From Dipylidium caninum (taxonomy: Eukaryota > Platyhelminthes > Cestoda > Cyclophyllidea > Dipylidiidae), in NCBI GenBank assembly GCA_017562135.1, contig QEYB01001355.1, positions 434,001 through 498,000 on the forward strand: 64,000 nt of DNA. Direction: 5' to 3'. Positions 24,901 through 36,800 of this stretch are shown here, piece by piece; position 1 is the first letter of the stretch; the number at the start of each line of letters is the position of its first letter. The notes beneath the pieces were generated by a model, which ran no database searches, was not told the DNA's origin, and was given only the letters and a program-made list of their open reading frames with translations. Both the position numbers and the translations under genes were made by a program.

Positions 24901-25958
24901 CTGGCTGAGGAGGAGAGATGAGCGCAGAGGACGTCGCACACTGCCCTCACCAGTCGTCGGTCCGCCGAGTGTCCCGCTTTCTTCGGTGTCACCTCGTCCG
25001 GAAGACCCTTGGCCATGTACGCCAACTAAAACGAGGAAAGCTCGCATCTAGAAGGCGCAAACAACTCCAGACAGATAGACAGTATCAAAGTGACAAGTTC
25101 GCTATCAAGTAGCCATCTATCTTATTAGAATTCTTGTTATACTTAGTCAGGCGTATGGGTGTCACTCTCAAATGCAAATTTATCTACTCTTGCAGTGGAA
25201 ACCTGCACAGATATGATGGTCTAAAGATAATCTCTCCACCTATGAGTTACGAAAATTTATGTTTCGGCTTACCAATCGCGCTCTAACGGTTATAGAGGAG
25301 ATATAAAATAACCAGGATACGTGGACTTAACTTATTGAGGCCTGTAAAAACCAGAAATTAACCTCACCTTGGGATTGTGAACAATCATGTCGTAAAATGT
25401 TTGATAGAGCTGTTCCGCATCCTCGTAACGGAGGGTAGGGAAGGCCGGTTTCACCGACTCCGGTGCCACAGTCACGGAAGATGGAGTCGTTGCATCCATG
25501 GGCGAGGGTGCCGAATCACTGGGCACACGGGAGAGTGTTGACATCTGTGTCATTTCTTCCTCGAGAAGGGAAAGAGGCACTTGAGAGAAATCCACGTTGC
25601 TAGATGAGGCAACGGAAGTGGTGGGTGAGAGGCGGATGGACAGTCGTTTCGCCCCACGGCTTGACCGGGCACCGTTGAGAGAACGTTTGCGAGTCGGCGT
25701 CGAAGGTGCCCCCGTTGGCTCATCAGATGTGGTGATATGACACTCAATGTAACCGAGAATAATAGATAGAAAGGCCAAATTTGGTTCTGGAAAAACAGCA
25801 GGTGCGGTCGCGGCAGAGCTGCAAGTAGACGCCGAATCAGAGAGGTGGTTAGTTTGAAGCATCTCCTCGACGAGATCCACCAACGACTCCACGGAGACAA
25901 GGGGAAAGTAGCGCCGCCAGGCACGCATTGAAGTGTTAGTTGAGGAACGTAGAGTCAT
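18901..25958 (-). CDS. MEN1: Menin homologue, eight coding exons
   Basis: Nuclear scaffold that in animals joins KMT2/MLL histone H3K4 methyltransferase complexes and JunD. Coding exons: 25958-25368, 25025-24851, 23904-23414, 23330-22912, 22776-22643, 22561-21723, 21491-20942 and 19217-18901. All junctions are GT-AG with matching phase, giving about 1,171 aa. Family landmarks: RYFPL near residue 15; ADRRLVRAVCDVL (exon 2); DVHLALSEDHAWVEFGP (exon 3, the most diagnostic block); LNQYPLGLTNLADIEE and YPYIYLANY (exon 4); SEDAEIYREF (exon 5); WEEGSVVPVLHVGW (exon 6); SSAIKLTLTAQSEV (last exon). Human menin is about 610 aa. The excess is mainly a Ser/Glu-rich insert of some 400 residues between the HVGW block and the C-terminal block, with a basic KKRPR and a poly-Glu tract. 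An acceptor-like CTTACAG ends 10 nt before the ATG, suggesting a 5' UTR intron. Identity is very secure; exon 7 is supported mainly by phase and splice sites. Confidence 0.94.
20430..20446. repeat. GTAC short tandem repeat in a menin intron
   Basis: About four ACGT/GTAC units inside the intron between menin exons 7 and 8. Confidence 0.9.
21244..21288. repeat. TCC/TTC tract coding poly-glutamate in menin
   Basis: On the minus strand this is a run of GAG and GAA codons, giving about 15 consecutive Glu in menin exon 7. Mixed GAG/GAA use suggests an older tract than a pure trinucleotide expansion. Confidence 0.9.
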
Positions 25959-28116
25959 CTTGCAAAGACTGTAAGACGAAAGTGAGTAAATGAATAAGTC
26001 GCGAAGCCGTTAAGAACATTTGCACATCTTTTTGAGGCCGATGAAATAGGGAGTGAAAAACCAATGGAAAAAAGGATAAAAACATTTTAAAACAATTTCT
26101 TATCTGTACACATACGTCAGTAGGCATAACAGAAGGGTTCTAAGCGGTTCATGGCAAGAGGATTACTAAAACGTCTAACACATATCGGATAGAAGACACT
26201 CTATATATACGATCTAATAATAAGACAAGAATTAAAATCTTCACAAAAACCTGGTTTACAAATTTGGACATTGTGCAAGGTATAGATCACGAGTTCGCAA
26301 CTAAAATAATAATAATAACTGATATTCTATAAATGTAGAACTCGTAAAAGCACTAATTGAGGAAAAAAATAACACCCGGCAAAACCAAGAGTGCAATGAT
26401 GTTCGGCGACGTCAGTTCAGTTTGCTTTTGCGAGATTTATAAGGAGAGCACTTGTAACTCGTTTAAAACTATAAAAGATCTGTGTGAAAAAGAGTAACTG
26501 ACAACATTTTTACTTGTCATTCAGAAGAAGGTTACCTCAAGGAAAGCGATTTCAACAAAACAAAGACTACAGAGAGGGTACATCCCTGTAACAAAGTAAA
26601 AATTTATCTAACATAATAAATCGAGATCAAAGTCAATGAAAATGTGCTTTGAATGACAAATTAAGAATTATTCAGAGCTGTCCATAAACCAGTAGGACGA
26701 AAGACAGTGAAAAGTAAGAACACGGGGAGAAAAAAAATAAGGACAATAGGTGCCCAAGATGAACAAAGTTTTGTTTCAGCACATTATTTCGAAAAGTGTT
26801 CAAGTCTGCTAACTTGCATTGAACCGAAAATTATTCATGATTTAGAAGTAGGTAATATGAGCGAAAGTTATTTGTGCTAGTAAGGGTTGGGTGGGGGGCC
26901 GCTTTCTGCATTTGGTATAAAGGCTGAATATACATCAGTAAGACCTGATTTTAGCTTGGCATGAGAAACAATACACGACACCGAAACTCACTTATAGACG
27001 ACCGTCTAGTAGGCGCCGGAGGAGGCGTATGGTCACTTCCATGTTAATTTCCTCAAACAGCCAATGAACAATCGGGACATCATCTACATCAACCACATTA
27101 TGGTGATTTAAACCGGCAAAAATAAAACTACATCCCATCCTCCACAGATAATCAAACATGTTTCGTCGTAAAATAACAGCCCTTATGCAATAGCATTTTC
27201 ATAAACAATATCATCCCGAGCAGACATAGTGATAAATAGTAGTGGACAAATATGAATATACTAAAGAAATGAAATCTTATTAAGTGTTGTATTTCATAAT
27301 ATACTGCAATAGAATTTTTCAACATAGTGAATTTTTACTGCTTTGTAACATTTTTGCTGGATGTTAAGAGGTTCATATTTAGATATTTATATCCTTCCTC
27401 TTATGACAGTCGAAGCTAATGACTTTCAAATATGCAATAGACTATTCTGGATAATTGTAAGTGAAATCGAATATTTCATGCACTACCAAATATCTTTAAG
27501 CGTGGCCGCATTGGGCGCGATTTGAAGCTCTCAACACATCTAAGAAAATAACAGTCAAGCCAAACAGATGTTCCCCATACAGTTTCACAAGCACAGTTTG
27601 ATCGAATATTTCTAATGGGGGCTCGGGTAAAGCTCAGTTTACTCAAATTTTGTCCGATCGAGCTTCTTGTGAAGAGTTTGAATATCTTTTGCAGTGGGCA
27701 TGGGAATTAGCGAGTCGTAAAGGCTGACTTCTTGCAAAGAGTTCGGAAACATCAAGTGCGACACATTTTGCTTCCTCCAAGGATGATACACCCTTCTCCA
27801 TTTTGGTAATACCACAGATCCACGAGCAAAGAAAGGAAAACACCGACCTTCTTTTAAAAATTATATAGTCTGTAAGTTCTTCAGTAATATAAGCAAACTT
27901 CGACTTTCCGTAACATCCGAGGCATTTAATCACAACACAATGTGGTAAAATGGTAATACACTTTATCACACGAACTGTAGTAAAATACATGAACTTGAGA
28001 CCAAGTGTCAATGGTCGCAATTTCCGTAGGCCACACATTGCGCAGAAAGGGAAGAGAAATGGGAATAAGATGGAGACAGGCAGAAATCGCAGCAAAACAA
28101 TAAAAACGCGGCGTAA
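25959..28116. other. AT-rich intergenic stretch between menin and the J-protein
   Basis: Markedly AT-rich, with many short A/T runs and no open frame with a recognisable domain. It must hold the menin promoter and 5' UTR (near 25959-26130) and the 3' UTR of the J-protein gene (near 28116). The 150-codon minus-strand frame at 27643-28095 has no family resemblance. Confidence 0.6.
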
Positions 28117-30795
28117 TCACCGTTTATTCTCTCGCCCCCGCCTCGATGACGCTGGGGCGACCACCTGTTGGGGCAAATACTGCAGCTTCATCTGTCCCTG
28201 TCCAGGCAGCGCCGACCGAATAGCCTCGGTGTTGGAGTTGTCGGGTGGGAGGGAGGGCATTTCGATTTCAAAATGCACAATAAGATTGCCGCGTTTTAAG
28301 TGTACTGCGTCGGACGAACCTCTCGATGCGGCGGCCTCAGGGTCTTTCTTCCGCATGTCTGGTAGTCCGCCCTCGGGAATAATGAGGGGAGAAAGGGAGG
28401 ATGTCATTGGCTCCATTTTCACCGAAAATAACTCATCATCCAGACCTTTTATCTGCGAAAAGTGTTGAATGCGTTTAGGGTTTCGTGACCACGTTCAAAG
28501 GAGGCAGTACCTCTACTTACTACGAGACTGCCCCCAAAAAGCGCCAATTTTAGATCAATTTTGCATCCCGTTCGAAGATGGCAGTCCTCACGAAGGAAGA
28601 GCTCGTGAGCCTCCTCCACCAGGACAAAAATGACGTCTCCGGGTGGCGCATTGGGCGTTGACTCATCTCCCTCCCTTTCAAAGCGGATTCGCGTTCCATT
28701 CTGGGCTCCCGGTGGAATATCAAAGGTGAGAACGCGATTCTCTTGTACAAAGCAATTGGATAGACGGTCAAATCGACGTCGACGGACCCGCATTTTGCGC
28801 TGGGCACCACCGAGGAGTTCTTCAAGCCTCACCTTCACCGGATGTTCAATGTCCCTGTTGCCTCGACGCAGCATCGATGCAGCGGCTTTGGATGGCAGGT
28901 GAAAGGCTTTTCCACCAGTCTGACCACTCTCCGTTTTGCGCACGTAAGTAGACTGCATACCCTATGAGAAGTTGTTACCTTTTCTCGTGGAATTGACATA
29001 TCTAACAGTTTGGGGAGTTATTAGAACACTTAAATGACAACTTTTCCACACGTTTAGGGTATCAATTCTAAATAGCTTGACATGACCTGAATTTACACAT
29101 GAGTTTAATTTCTTTGGTCCTCGTTAAAAAGAGGCAAGATGTTACCTATTGGTGGCTAAATTTTCCAACTTTTCCGATGTTGGCAATTAAAGCGTCTATT
29201 TAAAATGTCGATTGACTGAGTGAAATGGCACTAATATTGTAATTCAGCTTAAACTTGGCTTAAACCTCGTTCAAAACCGCCGCAATTGCTACCCCGTGTT
29301 ATGTGGCAAACCACTGTTGGAGTCGCCAGCCTCAACGCCATTTATACTTTTGCGGTTTACTGGCGGCCAATTGGATGAAAATAAACACGTAATGTTTGCC
29401 GCTATTGGTTAATAGCAATCGCCCAATCACCTTTCAGGAAACTTTTTTAAGCACTGCTTATCTCCAAACATTCTATTGGGTTTTCAGACTGACAGATCGA
29501 GAAATGTTTTCAAGCTGATATTTACCTTTCCTTGGTTGATAAATTGAAAATCCAATGTGATCATACAAGCAAATTCGACAGGTGAGCCCTTATAATGGGC
29601 TCTGCGAGGCTGCCAGGAAGTGAGCATTGACGGGCATAAGAAGGGAAGACGTGTAATATATGCGGAGTGAAAGTCGTGGTCCAATCTGGGCCAGATTCCC
29701 ACAGTTAAAAACACTGTCAAATACGCGCAATGAGTGAAGTGTTTTGTCAGAATGAGCGTCGCAGGAGAAAACAGACATCCTCACCTAAACCCACGAAGGA
29801 CATGGAAGAAGGCACGGAACAACACGGAACAACGCCTTCTGAGGCTACCATGAGAGAAGTACGCCTCGGTAGATGTTAATAGAAAACGCAAAATGAAGAA
29901 GTGACTGGGCAGAGGCGGTGAAAACAAAAAAGCATTTCTCGCTACGGTGCACTTGTGCCCCCGAGAGTTTTTCCACCTAGAAGGCAAATGTTTCTGGACT
30001 CAATTTGGAAGGGGAAAAAGTGTGGACTGTGCTCCTGAGACCCGTCCTGTCACGACCACGGCACGGGTTTTAGGGCCGACCGTGGATGCATCCGCATCCC
30101 CTTCGGCAGAGTGGACAGGCGAACTTACGTTTGTTGTGACTTCGACGAAATGTTGCAGATTTTCGCCTCCTCCGAAGAACATTTTGAAGGTCTGATAAAA
30201 GCCAACATCGTTGTCCATGGAGCCTCCGGACGCCAGCGTGGACGGGCCTAACTGCGGACCCCCGTCAATGTGGAAATCGTACAGCCGGCGCTTCTCCGTA
30301 TTACTCAGCACCTGAAAATACGGCAGTCCATTTCTGTGCGGTGTGAGGTTGGTTCAAAAAAGGCTTCTCAGGCCCACAAAGCCCCACTCCATAGGGCAAA
30401 AGGCCTCGTAATAGCGTTGAGGAAGAGCTGTCCGAAACGTGACAGGATTTATCATTAAAAATCGTGGGTAGCATGCAATTTGGTGTTTTATTTTCCGATC
30501 CACAACCACATTACCGGCCTATCCATGAATGGCTACTGAAACGGGGCATGGAAGGTGAGTAAATCGCCTCACTCAGCGGATCGCCTCTTCACGCCGTGGC
30601 GTGAGAGGAAGCACTTGCCTCGTAGGCCTTGGAGATCGCCTTGAAGCGCGCCTCCGCCTCCGCCGTGCCGTTTTTGTCCGGATGGTAGAGGCGGGCGAGT
30701 CGCCGGTACGCCCGTCTGATCTCCTCCGCGGAGGCGGCCCGCGACACCTCCAGCAGGCCGTAGAAGTCGGCGCGCCTCCCGTCTGCGTCGCCCAT
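28117..30795 (-). CDS. Class B J-domain co-chaperone (DNAJB1/DNAJB13-like)
   Basis: Hsp70 co-chaperone: the J domain stimulates Hsp70 ATPase and the C-terminal beta domains hold clients. Exons: 30795-30619, 30311-30129, 28961-28521 and 28452-28117, all phase 0, giving 378 aa. The J domain (residues about 10-73) shows [18 protein letters not shown] and the essential HPD at 38-40, and continues across the first intron as [12 protein letters not shown]. Exon 3 gives C-terminal domain I ([41 protein letters not shown]). Exon 4 gives domain II ([21 protein letters not shown]). No zinc-finger cysteine repeats are present, which excludes class A. The glycine/phenylalanine linker is short and poor in G/F, with [10 protein letters not shown] resembling the EFFGG segment of DNAJB13. 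Intron 1 starts with GC (AG then GCAAGT). AATAAA overlaps the last codons, so the 3' UTR may be very short or use another signal. The ATG lies just before the J domain. Assignment to DNAJB13 rather than DNAJB1 is uncertain. Confidence 0.93.
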
Positions 30796-30960
30796 GCCGC
30801 CAGCGCCCGATCGCACCGCCGCACCACGCGCGCCTATCGATTTTCGCGACCACCGCGTGGCGACGACGTGCGCACGCGCGCGCACCCGCACGTCCGCACG
30901 CACGGGGCGCGCGCACGCGTCTGTCGGGGCGGCGGTTTGTTTGAGTCGATCGCAGCCCCG
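30620..30960 (-). promoter_or_regulatory. CpG-dense 5' region of the J-protein gene
   Basis: The first coding exon and the roughly 165 bases upstream of the ATG are extremely CpG-rich, with CGCG and CACG alternations near 30875-30920, while flanking DNA becomes AT-rich beyond 31010. A CpG-dense start region is typical of housekeeping promoters in many animals. Promoter activity here is inferred; I see no clear TATA box or tripartite heat-shock element. Confidence 0.4.
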
Positions 30961-33872
30961 CCGCGTGGTCTGAAAACGTCGTTCTCGCAAAACTTCTCCA
31001 CTTCCAAGCATGAAATATACATTGGAAATTTTCCTCACGTGTTTTCCGTTTTCCTTTTAGGCTAATTATCATTAGCCCCAAGTCTTGATGCTTTGCGTTC
31101 CTCCACACAATTTTCTCAGAACTCTTATGGCGATTTGTCTTCAACCACTGATGACAGCCCTGGTGATTCCGCACTTTTTAGAAAAAATTCACAGTTTGTA
31201 TGCACCTTAGTTCTCTTAGATCAAGAAGCCTTCTCCCCCACGGAGGTGTTGCCCCAAAGACAGACGTGACACAATGAAGAAATTTGATGTGCCCTCGCTG
31301 ATCTCCGAGGGGCCTCGGCGAAGACATTCTCCACCGTGTGTGGCGCTAAACAGCATCGACACACTATCGTCAAGTCTTCTGCCACTTGACCAGACACATC
31401 AACTGCAAGCATGCGATATCCCTTTCGTGGAGGGCCTGATTCCCCCTCGCGACCGAGTGGAGGCAGAAGCTGCCAAGATTAGCAACTTTTACGGGAAATA
31501 AGTTCATCTGGACGCCGGCAGTCGCTCGGCCGAGGCGGAGGAGAGGAGGGCGCTTCCGCCCAAGTGGGCGGACGTGCTATTTTGGGCTCGGACTAAGTAT
31601 GGGCTGTGTCCTCCTCGCCTCGCCTCGCCTCGCCTCGCGTCTCATTCCCGCTGCGCCGCCCTCAAAACATCCTGGGACGCTTGATGAATCGGTCCGCTGC
31701 CCCAGAAGTGGTTTGCTCAATGAACTTGGGATGTTCTTCCACTTTCCTGGGGGGAAATTTGGTCTTCTGCTTAAGGATGAAGAGTCATCACACTCTGCTT
31801 TTGCTCTCCTAACACTTTTGGACGAGGTGGAGGGCAAACCTTCCCGGGATTCCTCTTTTTCACACTTGGCTAATCCCTTCCCAATGGTGGCCCGGGACGC
31901 CAGGGTGACGAGGGGCGAATCTGGCGACCCGTTGAGTCGTTCCGACCGCTGCGAGTCCAAACACGACGTCTGCGTAACCGGTCGGGGGAAGTGCAGTCGA
32001 GCGGCTGCTGACCGCCGACTGCGAGCGCGACTGCGGTCGAGCCGAGTGGCGGGCAGTCATGCGTCCGCGAGGCCTTCCAACTCCCCAGTTTCGCCGCCCA
32101 CCCGCTTGCCCTTCTCTCCCCTCCCCCCTCCCCCCCCTATCGCCCGAATGACGAACAGCCAGGCCAATGGGCCGCTGAAATGCCGAGCGGCGCACTGACA
32201 ATCCGTGCTTCCCTCGGCGACCACGAGGCCGCTCGGCCCTCAGAGCAGCCCCGTTGGTGAGACCTGTCAACCCCTCAAAAGATGCCCAAATCGGCGCCGG
32301 GTGACACGAGTGTCAACTTGGCGCGGGGTCAGGCGACACGGTGAAGACGCGCGTCGTCGACGTTCTCGTATTCTTCTTTGAAACTACCCAGCTGGGAGAC
32401 TTCAGGGCTTTCGTTTGCGCCTTCAGAGTCCGACGGTGGAACGAATCGCGGAGAGAATGCTTTACTTGGAGTTACGCACCAGGCTTTGCATCCGCGCACT
32501 CCGACCGGTGCTGCGGCGCTTTGGTCGGCGGAGGCGCCTCCGCCAGCGGATGGTGGCGGGCGACGGCACCGCACCGCCATGAAATCCCAGCTCTGGACGA
32601 GCACTTTTCGCCGCATTTTCGTTCAATTTGAGTACAGAAAGTCTATCGCAAGAGCTACTTTGAGGTCATCATACAGGGCAGGCAGTTTTACGGCCTCCGA
32701 GGCTGGAACCCGAAGGCGAATCACTGGAAGGCGGGCCCGTGGCACTCCTCCTGGCCCCCTCTCGCACGACGAGGTTCCAGACGCGACTCCGCACCCGGAG
32801 ATCTGTTGGCAGTCAAGTTCTCCCCCCACTCAACAGCCAAGGACTGCCCGAGGACTGGGAGATGGGCTCAGAGCCCTCTTTCAGGCAGTCGCAGTGACCT
32901 ACTCCCGCCGCACTGAGATGTCACTTTGTCCGGCGACAAATTCCAACTTCACTCGCCTGTTGAGTCCCCTCGTGTGTCCAGGTTGCTGGCGACCAACGGC
33001 CTCGTCGCACTCGCCCCGCCACGTCGTCGCGAGCTTCGTCACTCAGGGGGGGGGGGGAGAAACCGCGCACGTAGGCTGAGCACAACGGAAGTGTTCTTCG
33101 CGCCATCGGTTAAATCTTCCACCTCACAAAGGCGAGATGACCCGGGAAGGCGGGTGGACAGACCGCCAGTCAGCCAAGACGCGTCGCCAGTCGGCTGACA
33201 GGCGGTCTCCCGCAACACTGAGCCCCGGACAAGACGCTCACGCAGTAGAACGCGGTGTCGAGCGGGTGGATTTGAATAAAAGCCAGACGCGTGTGTCTCA
33301 GAAGTGGAAGGCAGGGCAGGGCAGGGCGGGTGGGGGCTGTGGGTTGGGGGGGGGACGGTGGAGGACAGGGTGTGCTACGCGCACACAAGGCACCAGCACG
33401 AAATTTGTAGCACGAAATCGGGTGCCTCCTCTTCTCCTTCCTTCTTCGGCCTCGTCTCGTGGACAGTCATGGATCTGCGGCGTCGGCGTGGAGGCGAAGG
33501 CGGACGAGAGAGGGCGGCAGGGAGAAGGGAGAGGAAAGGAGAGGAGGGCGTTCTTTTTTACATGGAAAGGGGCTAGCCCCGAGTACAAAAATATGAATAT
33601 CATGTGTATGTATTCATGTATACGTGAGGAGGAGGGGGAGGAGGAGGAGGAGGAGGGTGTGCACAGCTAGCTGGGAAGCAGAGGTTATGAGTAGGCGAGG
33701 TGGGCTTCTCTCTTGCTCAGGTGGACGGGGCTCAAAATACACTTTCAGGAGGTAGGCGGTGAAAGGCGTGACGATCAGAGGAGGAGGCGGTGGAGGAGGA
33801 GGAGCACATGGTTGAAAGCCCGAAAATGAGTTTAGTCTTCTCGCTGTCTGTCCGTCTGTCTGTCTGCCTCGG
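30961..33872. other. Intergenic stretch between the J-protein gene and the formin
   Basis: GC-rich, with a CGCCT tandem repeat (31614-31638), a 12-base G-run (33046-33057) and GA/GGA-rich sequence near 33500-33660. One minus-strand frame at about 32329-32440 reads as an acidic, protein-like tail and is reported as a finding. Nothing else has gene character. The formin 3' UTR should lie just below 33873. Confidence 0.5.
31614..31638. repeat. CGCCT pentanucleotide tandem repeat
   Basis: Five tandem units of CGCCT, ending in CGCGT. Confidence 0.9.
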
Positions 33873-36800
33873 CTACACTCTGCGTGGCTTGCGCAGAATG
33901 CTCTCCAGATGACGCATGTCATTTTCACTGATTTTGTTTGACAGCGTTCGTCCGGCTGCAAAGTAGGCCACGAAAAAGCGGTGTTTAAGCGGGGGGCGAC
34001 GGCGGTGGACGAGCACACAAACACTCAACACAAAGGGGCAGTCAAATCGGCGGGAAGAGCAACACGGGCAGTGCTGGGCTGAGAGAGAAACGTTTGAACA
34101 CAAAAAACTCAGCTTGTTGGGCGGTGATTTCGCGAAACTGAACAAGGCGGCTGAGGAGCGGGGTCGGCAAAGCAGCGGAAAAGGCGGGAGGGGGTTCAGG
34201 GGAGCGCCGCGCAGTGACTGACGCTGTTCGACCTTTTCTCCCACCCATTCACCCACCCACCTACACCCGGGACTCGATGCTCGCCTCAGCGCAGGTGGAC
34301 ACTTGGATTTGTCGTCTCTCTCCTTTACCTCTTGCCGCGGACGCAAGACGCATACGGTGAGACTTAAGACTGCCACATGAGCGCGTTGTGCGTGTGCGTG
34401 TGCGGGAGTCAGCAGAAGAAGGAAGAGTGGAGGTGTGAAGGGTCGGGGGGGGGGAGGGGGCGTGGCACAGTCCACTTCCCCTCGGGAGCACTTTCCTTCC
34501 TAATCTCAGGGGAGAAGGGGCGCCGAAGGTCCGCGGGGGCGTGGAACTCTCGTCTCCCTGCCCCCCCCCCTTCGGACGGTGGTGGAACACGCTCACCGAC
34601 CGGGCTCAGCGCAGACGCGGTTGGCCGGGAGTCCGTGCAAGTGGGGACGGGCAAACGGGGGGCATGCAGGCGGGTGAACGCGACGGGACGAGGTGAGCGG
34701 GAAGCGGCACTCGTCAAGGGTGGCAGCACAGCAGGGCAAAAAACGTGGAGTGAGGGCGGGCGGGAGGGCGAGGGGAAGAGGAATAGAGCGAGGGACGGAC
34801 GGACTGGCGGACGAAGGGGAGAGACTCAACAAAACGCTCCACATGTTCGCTATTACCGTGGCTAATGATGGTGTTGTTGGCGACGGGATGCGTGTTAGTA
34901 AAACAGTCGGGCTGCAATTAAAATAAAGTGAAAGAAGCGGTGAAACCGAAGGCACCACAGTTGGGGGAGGGGGGGGAGGCTGGTTTCGTTGTGCTCGGTT
35001 ATTTTAGCCTCTCCACCGTTGCGCTTACTGCTTCTCAAGGGCCTCTATGATGGGATAGGCGAAATCCTCGTCCTCTGGAAGTGCAAAGGCAGTGTATGGG
35101 CGACGTGTAATTAACCGGCAACTTGAAATGCGGGGAGAAGAACAGTGAAACAGTCTAACAGACTCCAACTCTCGCGTGTTTGCTGGGCGTGACAGCAAAC
35201 CTGCTTACTTGGCAGGTACCTATTCCGTCTCCCTGAAAGGGGGCAGAAGGTGGCTGGTCAGACGAGCGTTCATCTGACGTCTCGCTTCAACGGGACTGAG
35301 ACAATTCTGCGGTCTCGCAATCTCCCTCGCCTCTCCCGAGATCGAAACGGCGGAAACACCGTCTGATGTGTCCGAGTCGTATCTAAATTGAGCTGCGCAC
35401 ACCAGGCCTTACCTGTATGCCTGACGTTTGTAGATTCCGGACGGGTTGAGTTTTCATCGCCTCAAACCTCACCGCAACCATTTAAAGGCTTTTCAAATTT
35501 CCACCTTTATTCGCCGACTAAGTTCTTATTTAAATATGAGAATTGACAGTGTGCAGTAATGAAAGCAGAATTAGTGGGCCCTTTTCTCGCCGTTAACGGG
35601 GACATTTTACGAGGGGAGAAAGGCAATGACGTGAGGCTACGCCTCTCCGACTGTCTAGAACCAATGGATTGTGAGGTGTACTCAGGCCGCAAGTCAAAAT
35701 GTCAAAATACTTCTCAACCGTGGAGTTAGTCTTCCCCTAAACGTCCCGAAGAAGCGTCTAATTATTCACTTCCTGACAGCCTTTTTCTCCGGCGAGACCA
35801 AGTCGTCCCCTCACACTACTTACACTGGCTGTAGTCAAATCGGCACTACAGCGGAAATTGTTGACCTTCCATTTCTGATAATCTCTTGATAACAAACTAC
35901 TTATTATACATGAGTACGCAAATTAAATTCTGCATCGTGGACGGGACTTACTGGCTTGTCGAGTTCGCTCCTGGACACGACGTCGTTCCTTGGAGGGACC
36001 GCGTCGACCCTGAATGCCCCCCTGGGGCGCGAGAGAGGAGGCTCGATCACAAGCGTCCAGAAGGACACTGCCCTCTCGATGCTCGCGGTCATTGCGACCT
36101 GCCGCCTCCAACGCCGAGCTGGGCAGGCAGGGACTTATGCCGCGCTCACGTTGACGCTTCGAGTTGGAGACTAAAGCGCGTCAATTAGAGAAACGCTTAG
36201 AAGGGGGTTAAAGAAGAGACCCAGTTGATACCATCCTCCTCGGAAGCGCAGTTCATGCGTGAAAAGCTGCATTATTTGCAATTGGCATGCGATAATCACA
36301 GGTCCGATGCCACACTAGGCACTGCACTGGGGAATCTTAGGCACACCGATCGCCTCCACCACTCACTTTGGTTTCCATTACAACTACCAAGGTGGAGTCC
36401 TTCTACCTTGAGGTCTTGTGCCGCCAAGACAGTGTCTTAGTGTAGTGCGATCGCGTAATCAGCGAGAGGTGTGAAATCTGACCAAGACAGCGGGACAGCA
36501 CTTGTAGAGGGTACGAGGTGTCCGGTGTGAATGGGGACCACGTGCCAAGCAAGTGGCAAACGGGAGATTTGACGGTGGTCCAAGTGGGAATGCTTAGAAG
36601 AAGTGTTCAACCCACAGTGGACGTCTCACCATCCACATCCTCGGATCATGCAGGAGTTGACTCTCAGGCCTTGTCAGTGGGCGACATGAATGTCCCGATG
36701 ACCGCATGCAGCGGTATTTTTATCCAGCGTCAGGGACTCCTCTTCCCCTTCCGCCTCCTCGTGGACTTCTCGCCTGTTTAGCCTTGGAAGAGGAGGAGGT

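Noticed and set aside
35029..35074. Stop codon TAA after EALEKQ as the end of the formin
   Set aside because: The TAA lies inside a strong GTAAGC donor; splicing there keeps the frame into two further exons that complete the DAD-like motif.
36674..36780. Acidic minus-strand frame after a CAG acceptor as a formin exon
   Set aside because: Its entry phase does not fit the formin exons on either side, and the fitting frame stops after 14 codons.
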